From Sphagnum compactum (lineage: Eukaryota; Bryophyta; Sphagnopsida; Sphagnales), in assembly GCA_965153455.1 (NCBI GenBank), contig OZ234502.1, positions 8,587,495 to 8,651,494 of the forward strand: 64,000 nucleotides of DNA, read 5' to 3'. The notes beneath the pieces are model-generated. The model was not told where the DNA came from. It did no database searches and worked only from the letters and a program-made list of their open reading frames with translations. The translations under genes were made by a program, and so were the position numbers. Below are positions 10,662 to 23,232 of the stretch, in pieces (positions within the stretch are counted from its first letter, which is position 1; the number at the start of each line of letters is the position of its first letter).

Positions 10662-13600
10662 CATTTTGGAACCTGCAGCCAGTGCCTAAGGGTAGGTTAC
10701 ATTTAAACCCTTAATCACATGTTCTCAAAAATCAAAGAACCAGTTCTGACCCTTGACCAGAGGTTTTTATCATAGAATCCATTTTAACCCTTAAGTGAGG
10801 ATCCAAAAAATTTAAAGAACAAGATCCAAGAACTTAACGTAAAACCGGTGCTTTCATGAGAATCACCACTGTTTTTGAATTTGTTTGAAAACTAGAAACT
10901 GGAGGTTACGTTGATTTTTGAAAATATTAAGCAACCAGAACCGGAACAAGATCCTGATTTAAATATTATTATCCAAGGTTCTTTGATTTCTAAAATTCTT
11001 AAAACCCAGAAGGAAAGGTTCTTGACAAAATCCAAGAACCCCCCCCCCCCCCCATACATTGGTTTTATCATGGTATCAGTCTAGGAGCGAGTTCACCCAA
11101 AGCAGTTACGTGTAGGGTAACGCTCGAGGAGCAGAGAGCCCAAGGCCAGGATGAAGAATCGCAGTGCAATGAATGAAGAATGGGAAACTTCCGGATGACA
11201 AATCGGCAGACCCTGCAGGACGGGATGAAGAAGAGGGAGATCGGTGCGAAATTCCTAATTTCCTTCTCACGAAGTACAAGGGAAATTAGTGATTGTACTT
11301 CCCTCCCTAACTAGTATACTTTTCTAGGGTGATAATTTCCTTCTCATGAAGTAGGACGGAGATTACTGCTTGTACTGCCCTTTGTAAGTCATGTACTTTG
11401 CTTGGGTCAGGGCTTTACATGTACCTGAAGCACTGCGGACATTTTCAGTGTACTCAGATCACATTTTATAAGTTATAACCATGAAAGTTCTTCCACTTAA
11501 TGGTCACGCTACACTTGGAGGTAAGTCAGAGTTATCTCAGAGTTAGTGGCGTTAAAGTTATTGTTGCGGCCACACATAGAGACGAACCTACCTCTAAATT
11601 CTACATGGATCCTACGTGGATGCTGATGTGGAAGGGGTAGATAATTCAGAGTGACCTAACTTTCTTCTTACCTCCAATTCTACAAAATCGGAAATTTTTT
11701 CCAAAAAATGCCAAATCTCCAGAAAAACCCCCCCAGATAACTCAGTGGTAACTTAGCGCTAAGGCCTTCAACCTTGGCGAGCATTTGCGCCTACTGCCTT
11801 AGCGCGTGATGTCCGTACTTTGCCGCTCTCCCTCTCTTGCAGCAAGATCAGACCTTGCAACTCAGACTTTGCGCTCTCCTTCTCTTGCAGCAACATAGAC
11901 CTTGCAACTCGGACTTGCCGCTCTCCCTCTCTTGCATCAACGCAGACAACAGCAAATGCAGAAGCAACGTGAAGGAAGCTCTGAAGAAGCTACGCTCTGA
12001 AGTGGCGTTGATGGTGGCGGTGATGACTATGGAAAAAAAGAGAAGAAAAGGTCAATAGCATCACACATGGTTTGGCCACTGCTTTGAAAAAGCTGGAAAA
12101 AGCTAGTTAACCGTGCCCTAAATATAGTCCATAATATCCCCCTTCAAATAGAGGAAGAAACTTATCCTACTCCTTCAGAGTGGGAGGTTTCTAACGCCTT
12201 GTAGAGTAGGTGTAAGAACTCTCCATATGCTAAGCCCCATGATTCACATATGTTTAGGTTCATGATAATGTTGACCTCCTGCTTTTTGATGGGTAAAGCA
12301 TGGGGTGACATTCTCAAAATGTGAGGCTGCACTACTGCTTCATCCTAGGCCCAATATTAGGAATGCACCTACCATGGGGCTTTACATGGTGAGTTTCTTA
12401 CAGGTTTTTATTGGTTTTTTTGGGCAGGTGCATCTGATAGAGGAATCTGTGCATAATGAATATGAGAGTTCTCCAAACCATTCCTACTAGTGTGGCCTGT
12501 GTCGTTGGCCCAAGTGTGAACACATTACAAAATAGGGAAACTCAACATGTGAACATTGTTTTGCATTGTATGTATCGAGTTTTTGAGCAGCCAAATATGA
12601 AAGGATATCATGCTTGAAATGAATGGTAAGCCTTCAAGTGTTACCACCTTATCAACTGATTTTTCCCTCCAAAACCTGGTTTTTGGAAATTTATTTGAAT
12701 TTTCAGCAGCAGAAATCACTTAATAATGAATATCTCCCACATTCTGAATCCAAATCTTACCAAATAAATTCCATTAAATCCTGCTCATCAAGATCTTTCC
12801 AGGAACACCAAAGGCACATTCCAATTCTTCTGAAATTTTTAGCTACGATTTAAATTAGCTTTTAGTGAAGAAATCATTCAATATTCAAAAACTTTTGCAC
12901 TGCAAGTGCAAATGCCATGAAACCAAGCCCATGCACCCTCCTCCTCAAGAGCTTTCCAAAGAGACCAAGAACGTGATCTGAAGCATCCCGGTTGGGTGGA
13001 TCTCATAAGTAAAAACAAAACAAACAAACTACCTTCCTTGATAGATAGATTCCATCTGTGTCATCCATTGCATTGACCAATAACCAGAAGCAATGATAGT
13101 TCTTTTGTCCATTGTTGCAGTGAAAAGATGGATGAAGGATTTTCCTACTGTATTTTCAGGGAGGACATCACATTATCAGATTAAGGAGTAAATAAAAATG
13201 TGCATCGTTTTATCAAAAGAAAAGGAAGACACAATACCTACAAATATGTGCAAAGTAAGGAAGACACAACATCAATCCCCTAGTTTCATCATATAGGGGT
13301 GAGATTTTTAAAAGCCACTGGGCTTAAACGAGGACTGAAATTCAGATTAGCACCAAATTTGGTGAAATCTGAATTTCATCCTCCTTGTTTTTCCTGATTG
13401 CCTTCAACTAATCATTGTTGTTCTAAATATTCTCACACCGTGTGCATTTAATCCTGATTTCAACATTTTATACTCATATTTAATAAAATATCATTAATTT
13501 GCAGATAAGAAAATTTTAAGGTTGAAAGAGGGGTTGAGGGATGAAATAAGGGCCCAAAAGGAGGTCACTTCACAAATATCTCTACCGACACAAATAAGGA

Positions 13601-13956
13601 ATTCTAGGAGGAGGTCCAAAGGAAGAAATGAAATGACCAGAAACGGCCAGAACAAAGTCTAATGGAATGAAAGTTCAGGGGACCATTGCCCAATCATGCA
13701 CCAACTTTTGGCAACAAAAACACTTGAGCAGGTTTATTGGTATCAAGCATACACTCAAATAGTTCTTGTGAGATGGTGTTTGAGTTAATAGCTTGAGACA
13801 AGTTCATATTGCTTTCCCTTCATCACTTCATCCAGTCATAAATCCTGGTTTGCTCTTCACAGGAAACTCAAAACCGCAGTGGTACTAGCCTGATCATCAA
13901 ACTGACCTTCCAAGATGAGTACTTCTATGAAAGTTTTGGTGGACTGTGAGGACTGC
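10662..13956. other. Intergenic DNA, no gene recognised
   Basis: It contains a 15-bp poly-C run at 11039-11053 and a 48-bp tandem repeat at 11817-11947. A 73-residue open frame over that repeat (11837-12058) is low-complexity and Gln/Leu-rich, and I do not support it as a gene. The rest is interrupted in all frames. Confidence 0.45.
11817..11947. repeat. 48-bp tandem repeat, about 2.7 diverged copies
   Basis: Units begin at 11817, 11866 and 11913. Each contains GCTCTCC.TCTCTTGCA followed by CAGACCTTGCAACTC, with the third unit incomplete. The copies differ by several substitutions and small indels, so it is older than the 29-bp array at 7782. Confidence 0.75.
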
Positions 13957-14335
13957 CCACAGTGAACCAGCACCCACCAGCGCACCATCCACTGGATGTC
14001 CGTTATTACTCAGTTGTGGATGAACCTCAACTGAGTTAATATTTGGTTTCATCTTGGTAACCAATTCTGGAGGAAATAGGTTTCATATATAGGCAGGTAG
14101 GTAAGAAAATAGGCAACTTTTAGGTAAGTGGATGGTTTACACATACCTAAGGGCTGTTTTTACTACCTACCTACTAACCACCTACTTGTGGGTTTTTAGT
14201 AGGTAGGTAGAAAAAAAGGTAACTAAGTTAACCATCATGGTTAGCCAGGGAACTGGAACCCAACAGAAAACTGTTTCCTGATCACTTACCATTCATTCTT
14301 CATGGAGCGCTGGTGGGTGCTGGTTCACTGTGGCC
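13957..14335. mobile_element. MITE-B copy 2
   Basis: The same CACAGTGAACCAGCACCCAC terminal repeat begins at 13958, and its complement ends near 14333. The interior matches copy 1 in reverse orientation, with the same TACCTACC-type words and the CAACTGAGT motif. GGACTGC flanks both ends (13950-13956 and 14336-14342), compatible with a decayed target-site duplication. Confidence 0.8.
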
Positions 14336-16919
14336 GGACTGCAGAGGGCTATATAACCCTTGAATGATTACATACTAGGAGTAGATAAACCTCGATGGCT
14401 TACTCAAGGTGTATGTTGAACCCTGCAGTTCAATGTCAAGTTAAAATATTGTCAAAGATCATGCCCGCTGCAGGTGTTCCCAGAGCTACTTGAAGAAAAT
14501 GACCTGATAAGAGCAAATGACTGTAGGCACAGATCCTTAGGGAATATGCGTTAGGCATGGTGTGAATATATGTACTTTTTGTCAGTAGCCGTTGTTGAAC
14601 CATTGTCCAGGATTATCTCTGCAGTCACCAAAGTTAGGTGCACTTTTGTTGCGAGAGAAGCATTTTGAAAAATGAAGATCAAATTCAGTAGTCAGTACTC
14701 GGATCCACTTTGCACACGCAAAAGAAATTGACCTTGTCACCTTCAAATACGAAGAGCCAAAGAACAGTTTAGACAGTTGACATTCATCTCTATTCTCTAA
14801 GATCTTAGAAATTTCAACCTTCAATTGTGGACAGCAGCCAGATCACTAGCCAAATATGCTGCCAAAGAAACCAAAATCATATTCCCAACATTCAGTTCGA
14901 AAAGCCTTCAATTTACTGTGCTGCCTTTGAATGCATATGCTTCTTCCGCACTTAACTTACAAATTCAACCTTTTGTCAAAGTCACTTTGACTACAAACAA
15001 GGCATCACAAACACGCTGGCCCTGCCAATAGATAAGATGTTGTACATCGACATAGTATGTACACACTCTGCACCAAAAAAATCTGTTCAGATCTAAACAG
15101 TCTAAACACTTTCACCAAAGAAACCGGTTCACCTAATGTGAAACTGGTTCTAATAAGGTAAAACTTCCAAAAGTTGGATCCAATGCGATGGTCACTGTCC
15201 CTGTGGGGGCAGGGCCCAACAAAAGTTCTTCTTTAAAAACACTGGTGCAGGATATGCTTCATTCATTGTTTGAATCTCCACATGTTCAGACTTGCCTATG
15301 GGTCATCCCATTGGACAAGTGTGTTAGTATTACTCTTCAATGTGCTTTAGCCTTTATTATAGAGAGGAAGATTGCTTTGAAGAGAAATGCTTGTTCTAAA
15401 CCTCCTTTTACATCTATATTTCACGATTTACATGCAAGCAACATTAAACGGGCTGTGGGTGAGAGAGCTTCCTACCATAAGAGGAACTAACTCTCTCTCT
15501 TCTTTGGTTCCTTTGGGTTGTGCGTTTGTTGGCCTTCCTTTTTGTCTTCCGTGTGATGATTCCAACCATCGATTTTTATTGCATTTTTGTAAATTCCTTA
15601 AATCTTATTACCAAATTTGCCATTATAAGAATGTTTTGAATGTATTTTCCATGTGTTCATGTTTGCAATGTTAATTGTTTTTAAATTGTTTTGTCATACT
15701 TTTGCAATTATTACAATCAACCTTATATTTACCCGATTTTACCCAGGTCCCTGATAATATTTTCAGTTAACATTGGTCAGTCATTTATCTTTACCCTTAA
15801 CTCTTGGTTGAGAATTTTGCAAACCCTATATACCCAAGTACCTGTATTAAGTTGGAAAATATTGGGACCCTACAAAATAAATACCTTTGCCTGGCTTATA
15901 CATTTTTTTGAATTTTATTTTAGCTCTATCCAGTTGATTTCTTAAAGTCAATATTCCTTAGTTCTTGGGCTTCAAGTAAATTGCCAATCACAGCCCTGCA
16001 GAATATTATCACTTTTTGGAGAACTTCATTTCTCTAATCCTCTAAGAATTGAACACAAAATATCTTGGCTTCCCAAAGGACATGTCAAGAGAACACAAAT
16101 GGATCCCTTGGGCTTTTCATTTGAGAGAACTCCAAACTCTTAAGACTTATTGCCAAAATTTGTTGACTAATTGACTCATGGGCAGGTTGTGTACTTTTGA
16201 AATGGTGGGGGAGGAGGGTGTCCCTCCAAAGGAGAAACTTGGCAAGTTGTAAGCGTGTCAACTGTTCTGCTAGGACATGCTAGAGCCTAGGACCCTTTGT
16301 CTACGACATTCTAGGACCCACCTACTTTGTTTTTGGCAAATTTCTTAAGAATTGTGCATACCACTTCAAGACATATGCCAGTGCTTTCAACCTCGTGGGG
16401 TTTATTATTTGTTTTTTCAAGTTGAAAATGGTTGGTTGTACTAGCCTGTGTGGTGTGTGGTTCAAACCTTATCCATGTAAGTGTATAAGGTTTACCTATG
16501 TTTGAATAAATTTGTGTAAGTGTAAAATCGTGTTAATTTATTTTATGTTGTGTAAAAGAACTTAATCATATATATAAAATAATTACATTTATTTAATTTT
16601 ATGTGTCCATGTAAAATAGTGTAAAAACATTGTTTTGTTTTTTCTAGGGAAGGGGGGAGGGAGGAAGGGGTTTGGTTAGGAATAAAAGTAATGAAGTGAA
16701 GAACAGTTTTTTGTAAATTCTTTAAATTTTATTAAAGAAAGGCCAAATTAATTAAACTTATTGATTCGTGCCATATCCTTTGCCCAAAAGTTTGAGCTTG
16801 TATTGTATGTAATTGGCTAAATAGAAATATTATCATAGTCCCATATTCATAGAAAATGCTTTTATTTGGGAAATATTAAAAATATCATGATTTTTGGGAA
16901 GGGACCATCAAAATATTTG
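14336..16919. other. Intergenic DNA with repeat fragments
   Basis: No product is recognised in any frame, including the roughly 100-residue frames at 15188-15674. The stretch 15990-16440 shares scattered blocks ('cttggcttccca', 'gttgaaaatggttg') with 26810-27520 and 31560-31660, so it belongs to another old repeat family. A G-run cluster lies at 16648-16671. Confidence 0.45.
16648..16671 (+). other. Potential G-quadruplex motif
   Basis: Four G runs of three or more are separated by loops of 2, 1 and 5 bases, which fits the common G-quadruplex pattern. No gene is nearby, so significance is uncertain. Confidence 0.45.
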
Positions 16920-18113
16920 ATGAGAGTCATAAATTGGACACCTCGGACCTTTAAATGAGGGTCGAAGACCAAAACGTGGCAAACTGAGGCTAAACCTACA
17001 TGGCACCACTTTGGAGGGAAAATCAATTGGTTCCAACCAAAAGGAAAAGAACTAAAAAGGTTAGCCCAGGATTTGAAGAACCAGGATGCAAGCTAGGGTC
17101 CAAGCCAGGGTCCAACTCGAGGATTCAATTTGCTTCAAATGAGTCCAAATTGGTTTCTACAAATTTGGACCGTGGACCCCATGTAAAGCAGGCCAAAAAA
17201 TCAAAACCATCGACCATGGCAGCTGATGGCTGCGATGGCAACTGGCATTGCTTCCTACTTACTGCTCCATGTATTTGACTTCAATTCCTCCAATTGTTAC
17301 GTTCTCTGAAGCGTTGTCAAAACGGTGTTTTCCTCACAGAATTGGAATTGGAACAAGTAGTAGTATTACCTTGGCGGCTTCTGCACAAATACTATTTTTT
17401 AGAAATGCTGAAATTTTCAAAATTAACTCTATATGAGGAACAAATTTTTGTTACTGAAGAATCTTTTGGAATGTTCGAGAATATTCTATTTTCGGAATGG
17501 AATCTTCAAAATTAGTTAATTACTGGGCAGACATATGCTGAAGCTGCCCCTGCACTACAGCCACCAAGTGCCCCTTCTTTCAGAAAGCATCTGTCCAATA
17601 CCCTTTCTCCAGAAAACTTTTTTTTTTTTTTTTTTGGTGTGATTCACATGTGTGTATTGCATTAAAGTAATGGCTTTCTTTTACGCATTACTCACTCATG
17701 GGTGGCTATGAAAATTACTAGTTTTTAATTCGCATTTAATTAGTAAAAGATATAATCCTAAAGTGAAATATTTGCATTTCAGATCAAATTAAGTTTTGAA
17801 AGGATGGTAAGACACCAATAAGCCAGCACCTATTTTGTGACATATTTTTAACTATTGCATATTTTTGTTAAAATGTCAATCTTTATTTTGTGTCCCATAC
17901 TGAGTAATGCACATGATTACAAGAGCTTGGTGTGTATTGAATGCCCATATGCAAGTATTGCAAATTTTCCCTTATAGCATGAGAATTTTATAAAACATTA
18001 TATAAGTATTGCCTAAAAATTTTAAGCTTAAAATTTAAGAATAGAAAATGATTTGGAGCCAATGACAAAAAGGTTTATGAAAAATTAAATTTTTTTTACA
18101 TATATTTCAATGT
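16920..18113 (+). repeat. 1.2-kb dispersed duplicate, copy 2 (includes MITE-A copy 2)
   Basis: It is collinear with 88-1363 at high identity, including the poly-T run near 17620. The left 60 bp of MITE-A are missing. The right border coincides with the start of the Ty3/gypsy remnant, so the two sequences were joined by insertion or deletion. Confidence 0.75.
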
Positions 18114-20145
18114 CCTAAAGACATTCATAAATCTGTTTTGATTATCAAGGTAGGGTTATTTGATTGGACTATCATGCCTTTCAACATGAAGAATGCCACC
18201 AGTACTTTCTCGATAACCATGACGGAGGTTTTTGGAACATACATGGATAAGTTTCTAAAGGTTTTTGTAGATGATTTGAATGTACATATGTTTAGTTGGG
18301 AGGAGCATCTCAAACACCTTCAATATGTTCTTATGAGGTTAAGGGAAATCAACCTCAAACTCAATCCAAGCAAATGTGAATTTGCAAAGTTTAAGTTGGC
18401 CTTTCTTGGTCATGAAGTCAACCAAAAAGGGACACAACCAAATCAGAGAAAAGTAAAAGTTGTTATGAATTTTCCCATCCTTACTTCTGTTATTAATGTA
18501 CGAGCATTTTTGGGATTGATAGGGCACTACAAGAACTATGTGAAAAGGTACTCGTGCATTGCCATTCCCTATTTGAATTAACCAAGAAAATTATGTCTTC
18601 AAGTGGAACCCTAATTGCTAGAAGGCTTTTGAAATTCTGAAGTCGACATTGGTCTCTATTCCAATTCTGATCAAATTTGACTTTACAAGGGTTTTCATTT
18701 TGGATGTTGATTGGTCTACACATGGAGTATGGGGCATACTTTCACAGAAGGAAGGGAGAAATGAAAAGGTAGTCACATATGCTAGTAAAGGATTTTCCCT
18801 TATGTAGAAGAAATTTCACCCCATGGAAGGTGAGTTTTATGCTTTGGTGTGGGGTATCATGCATTTCAAGTATTTGTATTGCAACCATTTCACACTCCAA
18901 ATTAATCACAAGCCTTTAGAATGGTTGGAAACTATTTTTAATGCTTAAGGGAAGAGAGGCAAGCAGATCAATACACTACAGGATTTTAGCTTCAAGATCA
19001 TTCATAGAGCAAGGTCCAAGCATACAAATGTGGATGCATTGAATAGGAACCTTGTGGATGCTACAAAACCAGATGAAGATCTGGTGAATGAAACTCAAGA
19101 TTGCAAGATGTTGCAATACATTTGGAAATCAGGGGAAACCCTATGGACAGGTAGGAGAAGCTTGAAGATGGGCTCGTTGTTGCAATAATTGGGAAGTCAA
19201 GGACTATTGAATCATTTGTTTATGGTGGAACCTATTGAACTTGTTCTGGCAAAAGAAGCGAGATTTGCCAATATAAATGCAAAACACGACAACAACATTA
19301 TTGTCTCTGAAGAGGAAATTCAAGACATAAGAAATAAGGCCACTGGGAAAAGGAAGTTACAAGAACTGTGGGATGTCAAAAGTGATTGGAGGCTTGTTGA
19401 GGAGGCATAGGCCATGGTTGATGATGAAGAGACCATGAAACTTTTAAAAAAGACAATGACTATGAAAAATGCAAGAGTAAAGATATTGGAAGATGAGTTG
19501 AACATGATGGTGTGAAATGGAAGTCAGTTCTTAGCAAAATGTGGGGAAGAAGAGAATTCCAAGGTTAGCAAACGCATTCTACATTACTACTGGAACAATG
19601 AACACCTAATGCTCAAAGATTGATGGTTCCAAGACCTAAAAAGTGACGACAGATTGTTGTGGATCTGCATAATGAAATTGGCCACTTTGGGGAAGGAAGA
19701 ACTCTGGTTGAAATAGCTAAACGTTACTTTTGGCATAACCGCACAAAAGAGGTAAAAGATGTTGTGCAATCATGCAAACGATGTTAGCTTGTGAAGCGTA
19801 TGAGTTCTATCAAATTTGAATTTGAAGAACTAAGGAATATCCCAATTTGGGACTAGTTTTATAAAGTGGCATTAGATATCATCAGACCACTACTTGAAAC
19901 CTGCAAAAAACGAAACATATTTTTCTTGGACTCAAGGAAGGAATAACCTATGTGAAGATAAATAAACCAGGGAAGAAAAAAATTTTGGTGTCTAGTTGGG
20001 AAGGACCATTTTGTTCCTAAACTATTTGGATGGTAATGGGTTCAAAAAACAAGATGAAGGTGGAAGAATGCGCGTTGTTAAAAGCAGGGAAGAACAACTT
20101 TGGGATAGACCTTGTTGAGATCTGCAACTATATTATTCTCCACAA
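18114..20145 (+). pseudogene. Ty3/gypsy polyprotein remnant (RT, RNase H, integrase fragments)
   Basis: The frame at 18138-18581 reads as the palm and thumb of a Ty3/gypsy reverse transcriptase: MPFNMKNA, the catalytic box as FVDD (18268 region), LNPSKCEFA, FLGH and RAFLGL. The finger part upstream is absent. RNase H follows at about 18660-19060 (ILDVDWSTHG, EGEFYAL, INHKPLEWL, RARSKHTNVDALNR) with an internal stop. A linker reads through 19189-19410. An integrase HHCC zinc finger lies at about 19660-19790 (LHNEIGHFG to SCKRC). The catalytic core starts as ALDII near 19865 but is almost wholly deleted, and the C-terminal tail (SWEGPF, NGFK..DEGGR, QLWDRP) follows at about 19990-20145. Stops and frameshifts are numerous, so it is dead. 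No LTRs were identified. Confidence 0.88.
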
Positions 20146-22700
20146 GTTGTGTGAAGATTGAAGGGCTTAGTTTGATTTGTATGGGAGGTGTTACATGTGT
20201 GATGAAAAGAAGGGGCGGATGAAGCCCTAGATGGATGAAGCAAGCACCATTAATAGCGAAAAGTTGCAAAAGGACAAAATTTTTGGCAATTGCTTGTGAT
20301 GTTGAACTTGAAATTACATTCTGTGGCATTTGTGTTCATGACACTTTTTTTCTTGTTTGTTATGAGAACGGCGGTTATTCACTGTCAACAGTGCTTGTTA
20401 TGTGGTGAAGTGCTTTTCTTGGTTGCATTTTTTGTGGTCTGACGATTTTTCCACTAGAGCTTTGATGGTGGTCGGTCAAGCAATGGAGCTGGATGGAAAT
20501 AACTAGTCCAAATGCAAAAGACAAAATTAAGTGGAATTTTTTTGTTACTTTAGTAGGAATGAAATGTTGTTGTGGATTTTTTGAGTAGATTGCATTTTGT
20601 AGGAGATGTGATATTCTACTACTCTGTGTTTTTCCTTAAAAAGGATGTATGGTAGTAGATATGGGTTGATGATAGGAAGAGGATGAGAGCTACATGGATC
20701 TTGGAGTGGTTGTGAAGTGTGTTGGTTGTTGGTTTCGTTTTGTTAATTCCTCAAGTCACAGAGAAAAAGAGAGGACCTTGGCTTTCTGGCATCCAAGGGA
20801 AAATATGGGATTTCTATGGCAAAGATATACCTTGATGTGAGGATAGAGAGGTGTCAATTTTCCTTGTCCAAGCTTTCAATGTTGATAATGGGGTTTAGGC
20901 ATTCATTCATTGTGCAATGTTGTTGTCATCTACATGGGTTAGATTGTTGAGTGATTGGGTGTAGTAGTAGCCAATAGAACTTAGTCAAATTGTATGGTGG
21001 AGTTGTGTGTGTGTGTGTGTGTGATTGTCCTAGGGTTTTGTGAAAGGAGACACTTGAATATGACCTATTGAAGCTCAAGAAAGTGAGATCGGAGAGCTCT
21101 AATTCCAAGAAACTCACAGAATTAGGGTTAACAGTTATGTAGATGAGCTTGAAACCAGATTCAAGATGGTCGTATGATGTTCTCCAGATGATTTGTAATA
21201 GAATTTTGATGTTGAGGAATTCTTATACATTTTGTTGAATGGTAGTTTGCAAGAAGCTGAGACCGCCTACTTTTTTGTTACACTACCATAAAGCAAACAC
21301 AAAACTGCTGCTACTGAAAGAATGAAGGAGGTTCATGAAAAAAAAACCAAATTAGTAACTCTTCCTGGGCCAAAAAAACCAAAGGAAATAGGAAACGCCT
21401 CAAGCACGTGAGAGCTCGCTCCCATCTACCAAATGCAACAACAACAAGAAGCGAGTGAAGAAGATTCTTGGCATGTGGAAGGAAGAAACCACATGACCTT
21501 GTCCGCAGTGGGATCTGGAAGGTTTTCTCATTGTCGTCGTTCACTTGTCTTCTTCAGAGTCTTCTTCTTCGCACAAAGGGCATCCGCTTCTTGTTTCTTT
21601 TTTCCTTTTTCTTTTTCTTTTTACTTTTTGTCCTTTCCTATTCGTTTTTCTCTAATTCCAGGGAAAATAAAACTACATTAATTTTATTTTATGTTCTAAA
21701 AAGACAATCCATCTTATCAATTTCTGATGATATTAATTTCTCAAATATTACCTGACTTGAGCTGAATTTAAAAAAAAATTGAAAATGTGATATTTAGGTT
21801 TTTTTCTTAAATGAAAATTTGATATCCAGTTTGTGGGTACCGGAGGTGAAAGCAGACTCTTATTGCATTGATGAGAACCGGCATCTTTGAGAACCAGCCT
21901 ACTAAGAAAAAATAAAAAACCTGATACCCTGACAAGTTCTCACAAGCCAAAAAGAAAGTATTTGAAAAAGTCAGGTCGGTTCTCACAAATTTTGTATAAG
22001 AGTGGAACTGAGGGTTCTCACAAAAAAGTGAGATTCGCCCAAAACTTTGGACACTCCCAAAATAGATATGTTGCAGTCGCCTCCCTTGGGCTAGCTAGAT
22101 AGGTTATAAGTGAACTTTGGGCAAAGCATAAGGGATAAAGTGTGGTGCTATTGGGGACTTGAGGAACAAGTTGAGAACATATTAAATCACCGTTAGGAAT
22201 TTGTTGAGAACGTAGTAAATCACCGTTAGGAGTTTGCTGAGAACCAGGATGGAACCATATGGAACCGCCATTGAGAACAACAATTTAATAAAAAAAACTC
22301 ATCGGCCTCTTACCTGCCTTCCCCCCCCCGCCTTCCCCTCCAAAACGACAAAAACTCGTTTGAAAAGGGGGCGGTGGTGTTTGTATATGGCATCTCGCAA
22401 AAACTGGACATGTTGGTTGCCTTACCTCATTGCGTGGGTATGATTTCGACTCCTACTTGCGTTGTCGGTCACTGTCTTGGACCTACGCTGACGGCAGGGG
22501 CACGCATTGTGGGGCCATGGTCAATATCTTTGGAAAAAATTAGAGATATTTTTGTGGGAGGGAGAACTGGGAAAACGCGTTTTCCCAGTTTCATTTCTTC
22601 CTTTCCTTTGAGAAAAAGGAAGAAGAGCAGCGAAGTTTTATTAAATAAAATGGATAGATACCTTCTGATCATTCTTGCCGGTGGGCCACCTTGAGGTAAG
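20146..22700. other. Intergenic DNA, no gene recognised
   Basis: The first part may be the 3' flank of the retroelement, but I could not find an LTR. A (GT)n microsatellite occupies 21004-21023. The short frames at 21433-21755 and 22234-22694 carry no recognisable domain. Confidence 0.45.
21004..21023. repeat. (GT)n microsatellite
   Basis: About ten uninterrupted TG dinucleotides. Confidence 0.9.
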
Positions 22701-22859
22701 AACAATGTGGGAAAAGCCCAAAGAAAAGACGCAAAGGAAGGACCCAGAGAGAGGGTCCAGGAGCCTGAAAACTCTGTATTATCTGTTCCAATTTCCGATT
22801 ATTCTTCAGAAAACATTAAAACTGGAGGAATACGATCTGAGGTAGAGAAAGCACGCCAG

Positions 22860-23037
22860 TTGCCATCCCTGCCGTCAACTGGATTGCTGCTTTTTGACTA
22901 AATGACCTCTCCGCCGCACCGGGCGGCAAGTCGCTTGTACAATCCGTCCGTGACGGTGTTGACAAATGTGGCAACGGAAATGACGCGGATTCTAACGCGC
23001 TCCGCCATTGTGCTTTCACCTCACCGCTACTATACAT
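22860..23037 (+). promoter_or_regulatory. GLP3 promoter: box A, box B, W-box and TATA-like element
   Basis: Box A (TTGCCATCCCTGCCGTCAAC) lies at 22860-22879, box B (ACGCGCTCCGCCAT) at 22995-23008 and TATACAT at 23031-23037, about 200 bp before the preferred ATG. A TTGACA W-box-like core lies between them near 22960. Similarity to the GLP4 upstream region continues to about 22720 (AAGGAAGGAC and following words). Confidence 0.6.
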
Positions 23038-23232
23038 CCACCGCGCGCTCTTTTGTCACTTCATAATCTAGAACAGTCGTCTTCTGCTGCTTGCACCGCT
23101 TCCTTTGCACCCGACTAACAGCAGGGTCCTTAGTTTCGTCACATAGTTCTCGTCATAGACCCATATACGTTTCTACTTTCTCCTAGTGTGCAGCTTCTGG
23201 CAAGCTGCAAGAGAATTTTCTTCCACATTATT

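Noticed and set aside
11837-12058. 73-codon frame over the 48-bp tandem repeat
   Set aside because: Low-complexity product, no homologue recognised, no promoter features.
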